The translations under genes were made by a program, and so were the position numbers. A model generated the notes under the pieces. That model had not been told where the DNA came from. It saw only the letters and a program-made list of their open reading frames with translations, and searched no databases. Positions 46,489 through 57,345 of a stretch of DNA of 64,000 bases are shown in pieces. Origin of the DNA: Helianthus annuus (Eukaryota; Streptophyta; Magnoliopsida; Asterales; Asteraceae); assembly GCF_002127325.2 (NCBI RefSeq), contig NC_035433.2:95322723-95386722 (forward strand). Reading direction: 5' to 3'. Within the stretch, counting starts at the first letter, position 1. Every line of letters begins with the position of its first letter.

Positions 46489-47474
46489 AGTAGTATTTAC
46501 TATTCTTTGCTATTGTAGGTACAAATAGTATAACAAATTAAAATATAAAAAATTAAAATCCCATACAAACATTGATTTGTGCATCTCTAGTGAGTGGTGA
46601 ATGTAGTGGGTTGGTTAGAAAACATAATATGACACACTTAAATTCTTATAATGTTCTCACATAAATGACCAGGTTTTTAAGCCCAAGTCTAGTGACAACA
46701 TAGCCTCCACCAATGTCTAGTGAAAATCGAAATTTGCAGTTGCACACTCTTTTTTAATATGTTACTATCTCCACAAAGTAGAGTTCAAATAACTTATGAG
46801 CTACCTAACCCTCCAAAACTCTTCCATTTGCTTTCTAAAAGCAAGCAGTATATCCTAAAAGCAAGAATACTCAGGTCCATGCAAAATTATAAATCCTCAA
46901 AAGAATGAATACAGAACAACCTACTGTTCACTTTTATAAATCACCTAAAAGTAACCCTAACATAAAAAAAAAACTATAAATTCTATCCTATGGCAAATAA
47001 AAATTCAAAACTCCATTACTTTCCACACATAAATTAGTCAAATTCATCAGCAACAATTCGCACATCAACAACACCAATTTCACTTCATATATTCAAATAA
47101 AATTCAGATCAAACTCCACAAGTTAACATTCTACATATCATATTAACCGATTTATCATACAATTCAACTAGAAAACAATCAATCCAAACAAAAAATAATT
47201 ACATCAAGAAGAACTATAAATCGTAATACATATCATAAGAAAACAAGTACCTGTTACCGTTCTTCTTGATGTAATTTGCGATTGATTTGCTGCCGTTCTT
47301 CTTGATGTTTGGGTTAGGGTTTGCGTGAATATTGGGAAAAAAGGGGGACGTGGTTGTCGTGGTTTAATTCACGGGAACCACCGTGATTTAATTTGGGGGG
47401 TGGTATAGGGCATGAATAATGGACCGATGTGGCAAATCATGACCCAATTATGATCCCCACACCCTATAGCCTAA

Positions 47475-49805
47475 GTAAGGTAAGTGGGAGAGTCCTGACC
47501 CCTCCCCTTCTCTTCCGGTAAATAAGCTTCTTTCGTGTTCATACATCTGATGCAGACGTCAAAAATTCTCACCACTTTCTTTCATTATTCGGAGATCGGA
47601 GCTGATCAACTAGGTAAATCCTCTCTCTCTCTAGAACTATACATATCCACACCCACACTCATCACACATACATAATAATAGATCTATTCTTTTCAGAGTT
47701 TGGTGCTCTCATAATTTTTTCCGATCAATATACAAAACTCTCCAGATTATTGAAATGGGTTTTGTTCCTAACTCGATTTTAATAAACATAACTCCCCGGA
47801 TTATTGAAAAGGGTTTTGTTCCTAATTCGATTTTGATATTAGTAATAATAATATTTGTGGGTGGTTCAATAAGATTGATTGTTCACTTTCTGTACTTCTC
47901 TCTTTATGGAGGAACAATTGTAATAGTGCTTGCTGCTATATTGGTAATTGATAACAATTTTATTGTTTCTTGGTCTCTCAACACGGAAAAGGTGATGATA
48001 TGTGAAGCAAATCATTGATCACGGAGTCATATTTAATTTCCATTATTATTGTTTTGGGTTTATTGATTTGCAGTTACAGGCGATTGGAGGATTTAGGAAT
48101 TAGGGCATTGTTCTTGGTTCGGAGTTGAATTCTTTGAATCCTTTGTGGAAAACGGAGCTACCTTTGAAACTCAATTTCAAGACTTCTGTAAGGATTTTAT
48201 TTTCATCTTTCTTTCTTGTTTTTTTTAACTCGATTGGCTTATGTTATTCATCTATTATCTGGTTCTTGGATTATTAGTTTGTTGTATATAGTTCTGATTT
48301 CTAGACTTCATTTGTTGTATCTTGCTGCTAAATGAATCATAAATGTATGTGACACAGGTATTTAATTATGGATTCACCAATGGAAAATTTTCAATCCACT
48401 GCAGTTTTTCTGACACAGTTAAGATGAAGTCGACTTTCAGTTTTTGTTTGTTAATTATATTCGTTTTTGATGGGTAGTTTAGGTTATTTTGTTAGTTAGC
48501 TAAGTGGTTATACATTAGAGGTAATTTTTCCATTAATTCCAGTTAGTTATAGTTATTATTAGCTAATAGAAATCATTTTATATACACAATCTATGGTTTC
48601 TTCTTATCTCAACTTGTGAATTGTAGGCCTGTGGACTCAAGTAGATAATTGTGAATTAGCGTCAGGTGGAAATGATAACAGGCTAAGTGATTAACCTACT
48701 TATCTTCTTCATCTCTTCAATATATTAGTTTAACTTATTTTTAAATCTTTTTTTTTTGTTTTTACGCAGCTTTTTGTTTGTGACCAACAATCGACATAAC
48801 TTGTTTAAGCCTATTCCAAAGGCGAATTTTTTAAAACTTTGTAAGTTATGGATCTTTTTTTTCCCAGTGATACAAATTGAGAGGTATGATGTGATATGTT
48901 CTGATCAGGTATCAAAAGGTGGTTATTTGGAAGTTGGTGTTTAGACGTATGGAGGCGGGTTGTGTGTTCAAAATGCATAGAATCTTCTAATTTATCATCT
49001 ATTGGGCAGAACGTTGCGAGAGTGAAATGTGGACAAAATTGGGGGGGGGGGATAAATGAGATGAGCACTTTCACCCAAACGGGCATGGTGGGAAGGCGTG
49101 TATGGAGAACGGTGGAATCAAACCTGAGGGGAAGGTCACAACAGCTCTGGATGGGTCCAAAAATACAGCTATAGCAGCTGCGGTCAACACTGGGACACCA
49201 ATGTCCAACAAGACACCTGCTATGAAAGATTTCCTCGTTATGGTTTCTATCATTGCTATGGAAACTCCGTCCCCTTGCGTCAGGTCAACAAACCTTCTAA
49301 GAGGTAACATGTTTGTAGATCATCTGCTGAAGCTGTCTGTGATAAATAATAATAACTCCCATCAAATATGTAATCTGTTGTGGACACATTTATAATGCAT
49401 TAACATATGATGCTTTTGAATGTAGAAAGGGTGGTTCCTTATGGTCACCCCAATGATCCTCATTGCAGAAAGAATACATTTGATGTAGGGGAAGATGGAC
49501 TAGGTAAAAACGCCCATTTTCCCTTACATCATGTAGTTTTGGATCAAATTGGTCGAAGTTAGGGTATGTAGGAGGTTTGTTATGTGAAAAGGATGAGAGG
49601 TATACAACTTTGGGTTGCAAATAAAGCTTATTTAGTTGAATGTACATGATCTCGGTAGTAAATTATTTAGCTTGAATGTTAGACCATTTTATACACTCCA
49701 CGTTTCCATGTTTATCACATCTCCATGATTACATGTTCCTGTTTGCATCTTGTATTTAAGACTCATTTTGAGTTTAATGAAGGTTGTTTGTGATTTATGC
49801 TGTAG
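47475..49805 (+). other. Unassigned segment upstream of the ClpC fragments
   Basis: It has gene-like features (a C/T-rich leader at 47615-47640, donor CTAG/GTAAAT at 47611, several acceptor-like sites) but no recognisable product. A small frame at 47755-48018 (87 codons) has a hydrophobic core and a tandem repeat of GFVPNSILI; it is probably not a gene. A G9 run is at 49041. Possibly more captured sequence of the same Helitron. Confidence 0.35.
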
Positions 49806-49953
49806 GTGATAACTCTGGACATGGGTCTGCTTGTTGCTGGCCAAAGTACCGTGGGGAGTTTGAAGAGCGACTAAAGAAAGCTGATGGAGGAAATCAAGCA
49901 AAGTGACGAAATTATTCTGTTTATTGATGAGGTCCATACGTTAATTGGAGCAG
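49806..49953 (+). pseudogene. CLPC: ClpC exon fragment: NBD1 Walker B region
   Basis: Between an acceptor (CTGTAG) and a donor (GAGCAG/GTGCAAC). It encodes VITLDMGLLVAG, then after a one-base loss [11 protein letters not shown], then after a one-base gain [20 protein letters not shown] and TLIGAG. This is the first ATPase domain of the chloroplast Hsp100 chaperone ClpC, including the Walker B sequence. The two indels make it non-functional. ClpC feeds substrates to the stromal ClpP protease; here only exon scraps exist. Confidence 0.85.
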
Positions 49954-50154
49954 GTGCAACCCTTAAAAAAATATTAACTTAAAATCTAACTGCTCAAATA
50001 CCAAAAAAATGTGGACGGGTTAACCAATCTAACGGAGTGACGAGTCAACCGAGTTTTAACTCAAAGCCTGTTTTGGCCCGTTAGCCAATCCACACATGGT
50101 GTCACATATATTTTTTTCTGTACACATGAGATGCTAATATTATGCTCTTGACAG

Positions 50155-50505
50155 GCTGGGGAGTTGCGTGATCGGGAAATGGATCTTAAAACTCAAATAT
50201 TCGCTCTTATGGACAAGAACAAAGAGATGAGCAAAGCCGAGACCGAGGCGGGAGAAGAGGGCCCCACCATAACTGAAGCGGACATTCAACACAATGTCTC
50301 ATCATGGACTGGCATACCGGTCGAGAAAGTCTCAACAGACGAATCGGACCGTCTTCTCAAAATGGAAGAAACACTCCACACACGTATCATCGGTCAAGAC
50401 GAAGCAGTTAAAGCCATTAGCCGTGCCATCCACCGTGCTTGTGTAGGACTCAAAAACCCAAACCGCCCCATCGCCAATTTCATCTTTTCGGGACCCACTG
50501 GTGTT
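50155..50505 (+). pseudogene. CLPC: ClpC exon fragment: middle region to NBD2 Walker A
   Basis: After acceptor TTGACAG it reads [20 protein letters not shown], then [44 protein letters not shown] and FIFSGPTGV. It stops one residue before the GK of the second Walker A motif, where the sequence jumps to another ClpC exon. The frame itself is open. It is joined to fragment 50504-50798 within one exon-like block. Confidence 0.88.
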
Positions 50506-50798
50506 TGTTGCTGTCGAGATTCCATTTACTCCCTGTGCCAAACGTGCACTGGAACTCTCGCTAGAGGAGGCCCGACAACTTGGTAATCTCTGCATCCAAA
50601 CAATACATATGCTGATATGCTGTTGAATCATCATAAATTTAAAAATGTGATGACGTATTTCCACCGTTGATTAATGTTTCAGGTCACAATTATATTGGAT
50701 CCGAGCATTTGCTTCTTGGTTTGCTTAGAGAGGGTGAAGGTGTAGCGACCCGTGTTCTTGAAAATTTGGGTGCAGACCCAAATAACATTCGCACACAG
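50504..50798 (+). pseudogene. CLPC: ClpC exon fragments: N-domain, out of order
   Basis: 50504-50582 encodes [20 protein letters not shown], then EEARQLG. After a retained intron (donor CTTG/GTAATC, acceptor TTTCAG), 50683-50798 encodes [20 protein letters not shown], then [18 protein letters not shown]. This is the substrate-binding Clp N-domain, which in a real ClpC precedes both ATPase domains but here follows them. At the fusion the two reading frames differ and share the bases GTTT/GTTG. At the last boundary the donor reads CAG/GCAAGC, a GC-type donor. Confidence 0.88.
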
Positions 50799-50994
50799 GC
50801 AAGCTATATTCATTATATATTCATCTCTACTTTAATAAAAAAATCGGATATCGGTAATCGCGGTGGGATGTCGGTAATTTTAATATCATGCTGAATTTTA
50901 TATATATAGAAATTTAACACTGAAAATTCAGTATACTCTCCTACCATTAACAAATTAACCTTTCGCACTTGCCGTAAAAAAGATACAGAATTGG

Positions 50995-51100
50995 AGATTA
51001 TGAGATTCGATAACGAGAGGATGAAGATGGAAAACAATCAAATGCTCTTGGAATTGACACGTGAGGCGATGGTGTCTGCGGATCTTAATCAATAAGGTCC
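50995..51100 (+). pseudogene. C-terminal scrap of a Myb/SANT-type protein
   Basis: The frame reads DTELEIMRFDNERMKMENNQ, then MLLELTREAMVSADLNQ and a stop. The EIMRxDxERM pattern recalls the coiled C-terminus of Harbinger-type Myb proteins. Weak call. Confidence 0.3.
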
Positions 51101-51945
51101 TGAGCCTAAAATAGTAAAATAATAATTATTTTTTCCTTTATTGATTTTCCGGTTTGGTTAGCAGCTCGGTTTTACTTACTTTTGGGTCATGTTTTAGAGT
51201 ATTTTTGGTCGGCCTGAAATATTCTCACTCCTAATGAGCTCGAGGAGAATCTACAAGATTGAATGGCCACCACAATGAGGTCATTCATGAAGAAACTATC
51301 ATATGCAAAAGTGGTACGCAAACTGGGCAACTTGGGTGATGGGTTGGGTTGACCCAAAACAATTTTTCTTCATATATTTTGGATTTTACATGCATTATAA
51401 ATTACGCGTCGACCTGTTTGACTGGTTTCATTTTCTTGATTTTTTCTTGTGTTTATTTTGTAACATGAAAGTTACGTGTTTCTTTTGTTTGGAATATTAG
51501 ATGATCTACAAATTTGGTCGGATCTATACCTGGTACACGCGAAGCAGTGTGTATCATGGGAACTAGCATAGAGGAGGTCATAATTCTCTTGAGATAAGTG
51601 AAAGTTAAGTTTACTTTGTAGGTGTGTAGCAATTTGTTTTGTTCATCATTTTTTATCACTGAAGTTTTAGACTTCACTGACTGATGATTCTGGTAGTATT
51701 TCAAGATTACTACAACATATTTTAATTGTTTGCTACTCTGTTCACTTTGATATTGATGCAAGAATCTCTATATATTTATCACGACTTTCATTTGAGTTTT
51801 AGATGTTATAATGATTAACATATTATTTTTTCCATTGCATTATGGGTGATAAGTTTTTAATCCGCTAAAATTCTACTCTTTTGAAATTGCATAAAGATGT
51901 ACGATTGCTTGATGTGTATCGTGTTCCTGTCGCATATTGTCGACT
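51101..51945. other. AT-rich stretch inside the Helitron 3' part
   Basis: No gene or repeat was recognised; short frames only. Confidence 0.4.
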
Positions 51946-51973
51946 CCGCTGCAACGTGCGGGTTTCTCACTAG
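51946..51973 (+). mobile_element. Helitron 3' terminus (element carrying ClpC fragments)
   Basis: Stem CCGC-TGCAACGT-GCGG (51946-51961) followed by GTTTCTCACTAG and T. The element lies to the left and should include the ClpC fragments. A possible 5' end is A/TCTATTTATAAAAAGG at 44771, which would make a 7.2-kb Helitron holding both Harbinger elements; that end is a guess. Confidence 0.6.
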
Positions 51974-52289
51974 TGTTTCTAAACTTGTTTCATTAAAAAT
52001 AAGTGTGTATATATTTTTGAAATCTAGGTTATTATAATTTTGAGTCTTATAATGTTGTTTAAAAAGTTAGAAATATTATTGAGTTTTAAGTTTTAATAAC
52101 CGTACGTTTTAAATATTTTTGAAAGTTGAGTTTTAACTATATTAATTTCCGTTCTTACCTATTTGTAAAACGTCAATGGAATAAACGAGGTAATGGAATG
52201 GACAAGTGAATGCAATAGATCATTACCATTTCATGTTTTGTTTGGTTACCATGTGGAAATGAAATGAATTATTATTGTATATTGTTTGG

Positions 52290-52295
52290 TAGGCC

Positions 52296-52326
<31 letters not shown>

Positions 52327-52560
52327 AATAAAATTAGCGGCGAGTGGTGGTGGTCGGTGGTAGTGATTGTGGGTGGTTGTAGGTGGCGGTGGTGGGTGGC
52401 GGCGACGACGATGAGTGGCGGTGTCAGTGGCGAAGGCGGGTGGTGGTGAGTGGTGACGTGACCGGGGGGTGCGTGGCGGCAGATGTAGCGGTGGGTGGAG
52501 GCGGTTGGTTGTGGCGGTGGTAGTGGTAGGTGGCGGCGACGAGTGGCGTTTTGTTACCAT
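52290..52560. repeat. Poly(A)30 and GGT/GGC-rich simple sequence
   Basis: A 29-30 base A run (52296-52324) followed by about 200 bp of GGTGGT/GGCGGCGACG repeats. Flanking text (GGAATGGACAAG, TTGTTTGGTTACCATG, TACCAAACACCACC) resembles a degenerate transposon. The proline/threonine-rich frame on the minus strand is simple repeat, not a gene. Confidence 0.6.
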
Positions 52561-52599
52561 GGGGTAGATGAAATGATTTTGAGGGAATAGAATGTCTTA

Positions 52600-53150
52600 T
52601 AGAATGGGTGATTCTATTCTAATTCCTGCATACCAAACACCACCTAAGTATTAAAGTATTTCATTGAAATTAGAGTAAATTGCTTTTTGTTACCATGTGT
52701 TTTAGTGGTTATAACCACCTAAGTTCAAAATAAAAAAAAAATTAACGCCCTGATTACTTGGTTGGTAAATCTATAACCGTTTTGAGTCAATTTTTTTTAA
52801 CTCTTTTAGAATTACTCTGTTAACTCTTGTCAAATAACCTAGTTACATCTGACAACAACAACACTATTGTTCTATTTTATGTGGATTATTAAAGCTTGAA
52901 AAATTTACTTCATTTGCTGAGCAAAAGAAAAAAGAAGTATTCTTATTCTTCTAGTGCCATCAATGAATCTGCACCTATACTTGGTGTAACTCCCTTAAAA
53001 TTTGTATTTTGATTATTAGTTATGTTCTTAAGGTTTAGTTTGGCCATTTAGACTCCAAAGTTTAGCAACATAGGGTTAAAATCACTAGAACTAAGAAATA
53101 CAAAAACGTATTAGGCTTTCGAAAAGGACCTCAAGATTTCAATTCGCTTA
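52600..53150. other. AT-rich spacer, nothing recognised
   Basis: Only short frames and poly(A/T) runs. Confidence 0.4.
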
Positions 53151-53154
53151 GGAC

Positions 53155-54210
53155 CTTTAAAAAGGTTGGAACGTTTCTGGTAAACGATTAATAATATAGG
53201 TGGCAATGGTAAATTCATCAACCCAATAAGAACTGACCGGACATGAGCGTGAAATGGCATAGGTAGACCCATTTCTACAATATGACGATGTTTCCTCTTG
53301 GCGGGACCATTTTAAGGAGTGGTGTAAAGACAAGATAGATGATGAAAAATACCATTGTCATCGAAAATTTTACGAACATGTCCATTTACAAATTCCGTCC
53401 CACTGTCACTTTGGAATACTTTAACTTTCCTTGAAAATTGTGTTTGAACGAGACACAACAAAGTGGATAATATAGAGTAAAAACCATTTTTTTGTTTTAA
53501 GAGGATAAAGCCATGAAAACCGCGAATGATCCTCAAGAAACAAAACATAGTATTTATATCCATCACTACTTAGATCGTAGGGTATGGTGGGGCTTGGGTT
53601 GGGCATTGGTTGACACATAGAATGGGAAAAAAAACCCACGCCCATAGGGTATGGTGGGGCTTGGATTGGGGGCTTAGGTTGGGGGCATGAGTTGACACAT
53701 GGCCATTGAGAGCCCGCCATGTCACCTTGCTAGACCGCCCCACGCCTGGCTTGAAAGCCAAACCCCAAGAGGCCACGCCCAAACCCAAGCCCCAAGAGGC
53801 CACGCCCAAACCCAAGCCCCCGGGATGGTGGCTTGGGCGTTTTCCCCCAACCCACGCCCCAACCCAAGCCCCATACCCCATGACCTTATAACGGACGAAG
53901 GACCCCACAAATCACAATGAATATAATCTAATGGGTTTGAGGCATGTTTTTCATTTAAATAAAAGAGAATTTTATTATCATTTGCAAGTTGGTATGGAAA
54001 ACTAACATTAGGTTTAGGCAAAATAGAAGTAGACAACCAGCAACCAAGTTTTTTTTTCTAATAGAAATAGTATGCCTAAACGATTATGATAATTCAAGTG
54101 AAGCTTTATTGGAAGAAATTGAGGTAACAAGAGCAAGATTTACATCCCGTAGCACATAAAGATCGTGTTTAACCCGACCTTGAGCTAGAGTTTGGCTTGC
54201 ACATGTCATA
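53155..54210 (-). pseudogene. Copia gag-pre-integrase/integrase remnant with a MITE inside
   Basis: The minus strand, right to left, gives LAQGRVKHDLYVLRD (pre-integrase), then ASNPLDYIHCDLWGPSSVI. A 313-bp MITE intervenes, then SSDGYKYYVLFLEDHSRFSW and LYPLKTK, then KVKVFQSDSGTEFVNGH, then a stop in TP-NGPAKRKHRHIVEMGL, then TYIINRLP. These are the catalytic integrase core landmarks (D, D and E blocks) of Ty1/copia. No LTRs are visible, so it is a fragment. Different from the copia at 31203 and from the one at 60118. Confidence 0.8.
53573..53885. mobile_element. PIF/Harbinger MITE inside the copia integrase (313 bp)
   Basis: TTA is duplicated at 53570-53572 and 53886-53888; removing the element and one TTA restores the integrase reading frame. 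Ends: GATCGTAGGGTATGG and GGTCATGGGGTATGG. The interior has GGGCTTGGGTTGGG and tandem GGCCACGCCCAAACCCAAGC units. It shares vocabulary with the block at 10073-10900. Confidence 0.75.
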
Positions 54211-54239
54211 GTTAACTGAAAATTTTAACCAAGTTATAG

Positions 54240-54345
54240 TTAAAGGACGTAGCGTGTAATGAGTTTTCAAAATAAAGGATTGTGACTGTAATTATTGAAG
54301 TTAAAGGCTATCTATTGCAATCTGATACAAACAGTACATCTTTCG
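54240..54345. repeat. Repeat copy flanking the MULE, left
   Basis: TGTGACTGTAATTATTGAAG and TATTGCAATC sit in a 95-bp block that recurs in direct orientation at 56755-56850. Both may belong to one older transposon into which the MULE at 54455 inserted. Confidence 0.45.
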
Positions 54346-54454
54346 TCCTTTAATATTAACAAGGTTAAAATTTTCAATTAAGCCTACTCACTTAAGGGCA
54401 ATTTAGTCTTTTTACTTCATTATTTATAAAATAAATAAAAGAAAATAATATCAA

Positions 54455-55906
54455 GAGAAAAATGCCCGGATAGTCCCTGTGGTTTCGCCTTTTTTCACCT
54501 ATAGTCCCCAACTTTCTAAAATTACCTGAATAGTCCCCAAGTTTTCAATTTTTGTTCCCGGATAGTCCCTATGCCTAACATCAGTTAGTTTTTTCAGTTA
54601 CGAGGGCGTGAAATGACTAAAATACCCTTTCCTTAAAAAGGGTAAACCACAGGGACTATTCGGGCATTTAATAAATAAAAAAATAAAAAATCTAACTAAT
54701 AAAAAAATTATTTAATAAACTACATCTTTTAAGTGGGGCCCAACCCCTCTTCATCTCCACACCACCACCCACTTCTTCTTCATCCTCTTTCACTCAGACC
54801 CACCCCTCCAAACATACTTCATTCAAACTCTCTGATCCACTTCTCGATCTACCACTACCAAATGCGAACGTCACCCAAACTCACATATTTGTCTCCCACC
54901 TTCACCCCAATCTTCTTATCTGACTCATAAAAAAGGTCCATGAATCTTCAGCCAACCTAAACCTCTTAAACGGCGCCTCCAAGTTTCGAGCATGTACCCC
55001 CTGGCACCACCATCTCCTATACCAAAAGCCTGAATTTGATTGAACTCGAACTAGAAGGCATGTTAAATCTAAAGCCGACTGATGTAAACTAGAAACCGAT
55101 TGTAGATGCACATCAGGCATGTTTAACTCTTCAATTATCTTATTTAGATCCAGTCTTTATAAAATTTCTCATGAAAAAGATTAAACTTGAAAAACCCTTT
55201 GCCAACGATGTTCTGTAATTAATGGTTGTTGACTTGTTGTATTTGTCAAAGTTAGCATATTTTCTTAAGCAATTTGTGGAATTTGTAAATGACAATTTGA
55301 CTTTTGAGGTCTGAATTGAAGATCCAAAGCCTTTTAAAAACAAGGGATGGTCGAAAGCGGTGGCTGGCAGTGGTGACGGAGTTTTTGGTGGCGATTCTGG
55401 AACCCGACAACCTCGAGCCGCAATGGTGTCTTTGTTGCAGACGTGTTGAATGGTGTCGGGGAGTTTTTGGACGCAGGTGTTGCAGTCGGTGTTGGAGAGG
55501 TAGCCACGGCACTGGTAGAGGCCGGTGATGGAGGTGGTGGTGGGTTGGTCGGTTGTTCCGGCACTGGTAGAGGCCGGTGATAGAGGTGGAGACCGGAGGT
55601 GATGGTGGTGGTGGTACCAGAGAGAAAGAGAAGGGATGATCTGTTATTTACATACATATATATATATATATTATATATGTTTTAATAAGAAATGGGTCCT
55701 ACAAAGATATATTATATATGTTTTAATAAGAAGGGTATTTTAGTCATTTAACACTCATTTAACACCAAAAACTAACCTTCATCCGTGCCAGGGACTATCC
55801 GGGAACAAAAATTGAAAACTTGGGGACTATTCAGGTAATTTTAGAAAGTTGGGGACTATAGGTGAAAAAAGGCGAAACCACAGGGACTATCCGGGCATTT
55901 TTTCTC
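54455..55906. mobile_element. Mutator-like element (MULE) with about 118-bp TIRs
   Basis: The 9-bp duplication TAATATCAA lies at 54446-54454 and 55907-55915. The ends are long near-identical inverted repeats: GAGAAAAATGCCCGGATAGT, then CCCTGTGGTTTCGCC, through TTTTTGTTCCCGGATAGTCC (54455-54572, repeated inverted at 55787-55906). The 1.2-kb interior has no MURA transposase. It includes exon-like text near 54940-55050 and a GGTGGT-rich stretch, perhaps captured host DNA, source not recognised. Confidence 0.85.
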
Positions 55907-56064
55907 TAATATCAAACATAAATACCCCTCTTCTCTTTCATTCTCTCTCTCACACACTTCTCTCCCCCCCTCTCTCTCAACAAACCAGCAGCCACCACCA
56001 TCAAACCCACCAACAACCACCATCATCGGATCTGAAGCCGGTCACTAACAACCCACCACCAGAG

Positions 56065-56276
56065 CTGAAGCTTGTTTGTGTTTCAACCACCGCCGCCGCC
56101 ATCATCTCCTGCCACCGCCACTAGCCGCCGTCACCTCCTGCCACCACCACCAGCCACCGTCGGCACCCCACTGAAGCTTGTTCGTGTTTCAACCACCGTC
56201 GCCGCCATCACCTTCTCCCACCAACACTAGCCATCGTCACCTCCTGCCACCACCACCAGCCACTGTCAGCACCACA
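56065..56276. repeat. Tandem duplication, 106-bp period, CCACCACC-rich
   Basis: Two copies start CTGAAGCTTGTTTGTGTTTC (56065) and CTGAAGCTTGTTCGTGTTTC (56171), each followed by CACCGCCGCC and CCACCACCACCAGCCAC blocks. Frames through it are proline/threonine-rich by composition only. Confidence 0.65.
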
Positions 56277-56279
56277 CAC

Positions 56280-57030
56280 CTCCTCTCTCTACATCTGACG
56301 CCCATGCTACCAACGTTGCAGTTCCTTCTCTTTTAGATTCGCTGGTGGTCGCCAGTTAAGTTCTGAAGACCTAAGTTTGCCATTGAAGTTTAGTGGATTT
56401 AGGACTCGTTTTGATTTTGAAATCTGGTTTCGGATTAGATTTTAGCTGTTAATGAATTGCTTGTTTGGGTTGAATGAGCTTATGAAGTATTTATCTTTAC
56501 CTTGTTCTAAGAAATAGGTTTTTTTTTTTTCTTTTAATTTAGGGCTTTTTGGTAGCCTCTTAATGATTTAGGAGAGAGAGAAGAAGAGAGAGAAACATAA
56601 TTATTTTAAATAGGGTTTTAACATATGAATTAAGTGTTTATTTATTATTTTTTAATAAATTGGTAAAAAGACAACTATACCCTCATGTGCAATGCATATG
56701 ACTAGATTTAACCATGAAAAGTAACCGGGGTAGTGCTAAAAGACGAAAGATGTATTGAGTTTTTCAAATAAAGGTTTGTGATTGTAATTATTGAAGTCAA
56801 AAGTTATCCATTGCAATTCAATATAAACATAAAAGACTAAAAGTGTAATTTATCCAAATAATTATATCACTAAATGGTAAAAAACGTTATATGAGGATCC
56901 TTTGAATAGAAATTCTAAATTTGACCGGCATTGCTCATACCAAATTTAATGACAAACAAATACATAAATTATAGCAATTGGTTATTTACTCGTTTCACAC
57001 TAAAAAAGAAAAAAAATATGAATTCACTAA
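56280..57030. other. AT-rich spacer including the right copy of a flanking repeat
   Basis: 56755-56850 repeats the block at 54240-54345. Otherwise nothing was recognised; 56460-56560 has T-rich runs. Confidence 0.4.
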
Positions 57031-57034
57031 AAAT

Positions 57035-57345
57035 GGGATTTTTTTTTTAATTTTATACGGGGAACTTCATCTATAAAGTTACCACACTCCAAAATAGAGA
57101 GCCTGTATTGCCCCACTCTGCCCATACTATGTTGTCTTAACCGGGCCCATGCTGGCTTCAAAGTTTGACTTTTTTGTGCGTCCCCACAGGAAACCATACC
57201 GCCGGGGCTGCCACTTGGTAGTCGTTGTGCCACCACAAGAGCAGAACTCTCTGACGTAACACATGATGGGACGAAAACCCGGTTCGGCTCGGGAGTTGAA
57301 CTAACAATCTCACACAAGGCATAAGCCAAATCATTCTTTGCCTAT
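57035..57345 (-). mobile_element. Possible SINE-like retroposon
   Basis: On the minus strand: TTGGCTTATGCCTTGTG (A-box-like), GTTAGTTCAACTCCCGAG (B-box-like), a 220-bp body with GC content well above its flanks, and an A-run tail (57053-57041). The 100-codon minus-strand frame through it has no recognised domain. No target-site duplication was fixed, so the call is tentative. Confidence 0.35.

Larger units (their letters stand above)
45454..47471. mobile_element. Non-autonomous PIF/Harbinger element with captured exon (2.0 kb)
   Basis: TAA is duplicated at 45451-45453 and 47472-47474. Terminal inverted repeats are GGCTAAAGGGTGTGG and GGCTATAGGGTGTGG. No transposase. Inside are a short start of the family's own Myb-type ORF on the minus strand (46488, MDPSNPNNPPQTPRKR, then a stop) and a foreign exon-like segment (45789-46203). 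It looks like an internal deletion derivative that picked up host sequence. Confidence 0.75.

Noticed and set aside
50164..50586. A functional 140-codon ClpC-like protein
   Set aside because: It joins two ClpC fragments in different frames, lacks the Walker A lysine and ends in out-of-frame residues; a captured chimera.
52246..52560. Proline/threonine-rich 104-codon minus-strand frame
   Set aside because: Pure product of GGT/GGC simple repeats and the poly(A) run; no domain or splice context.
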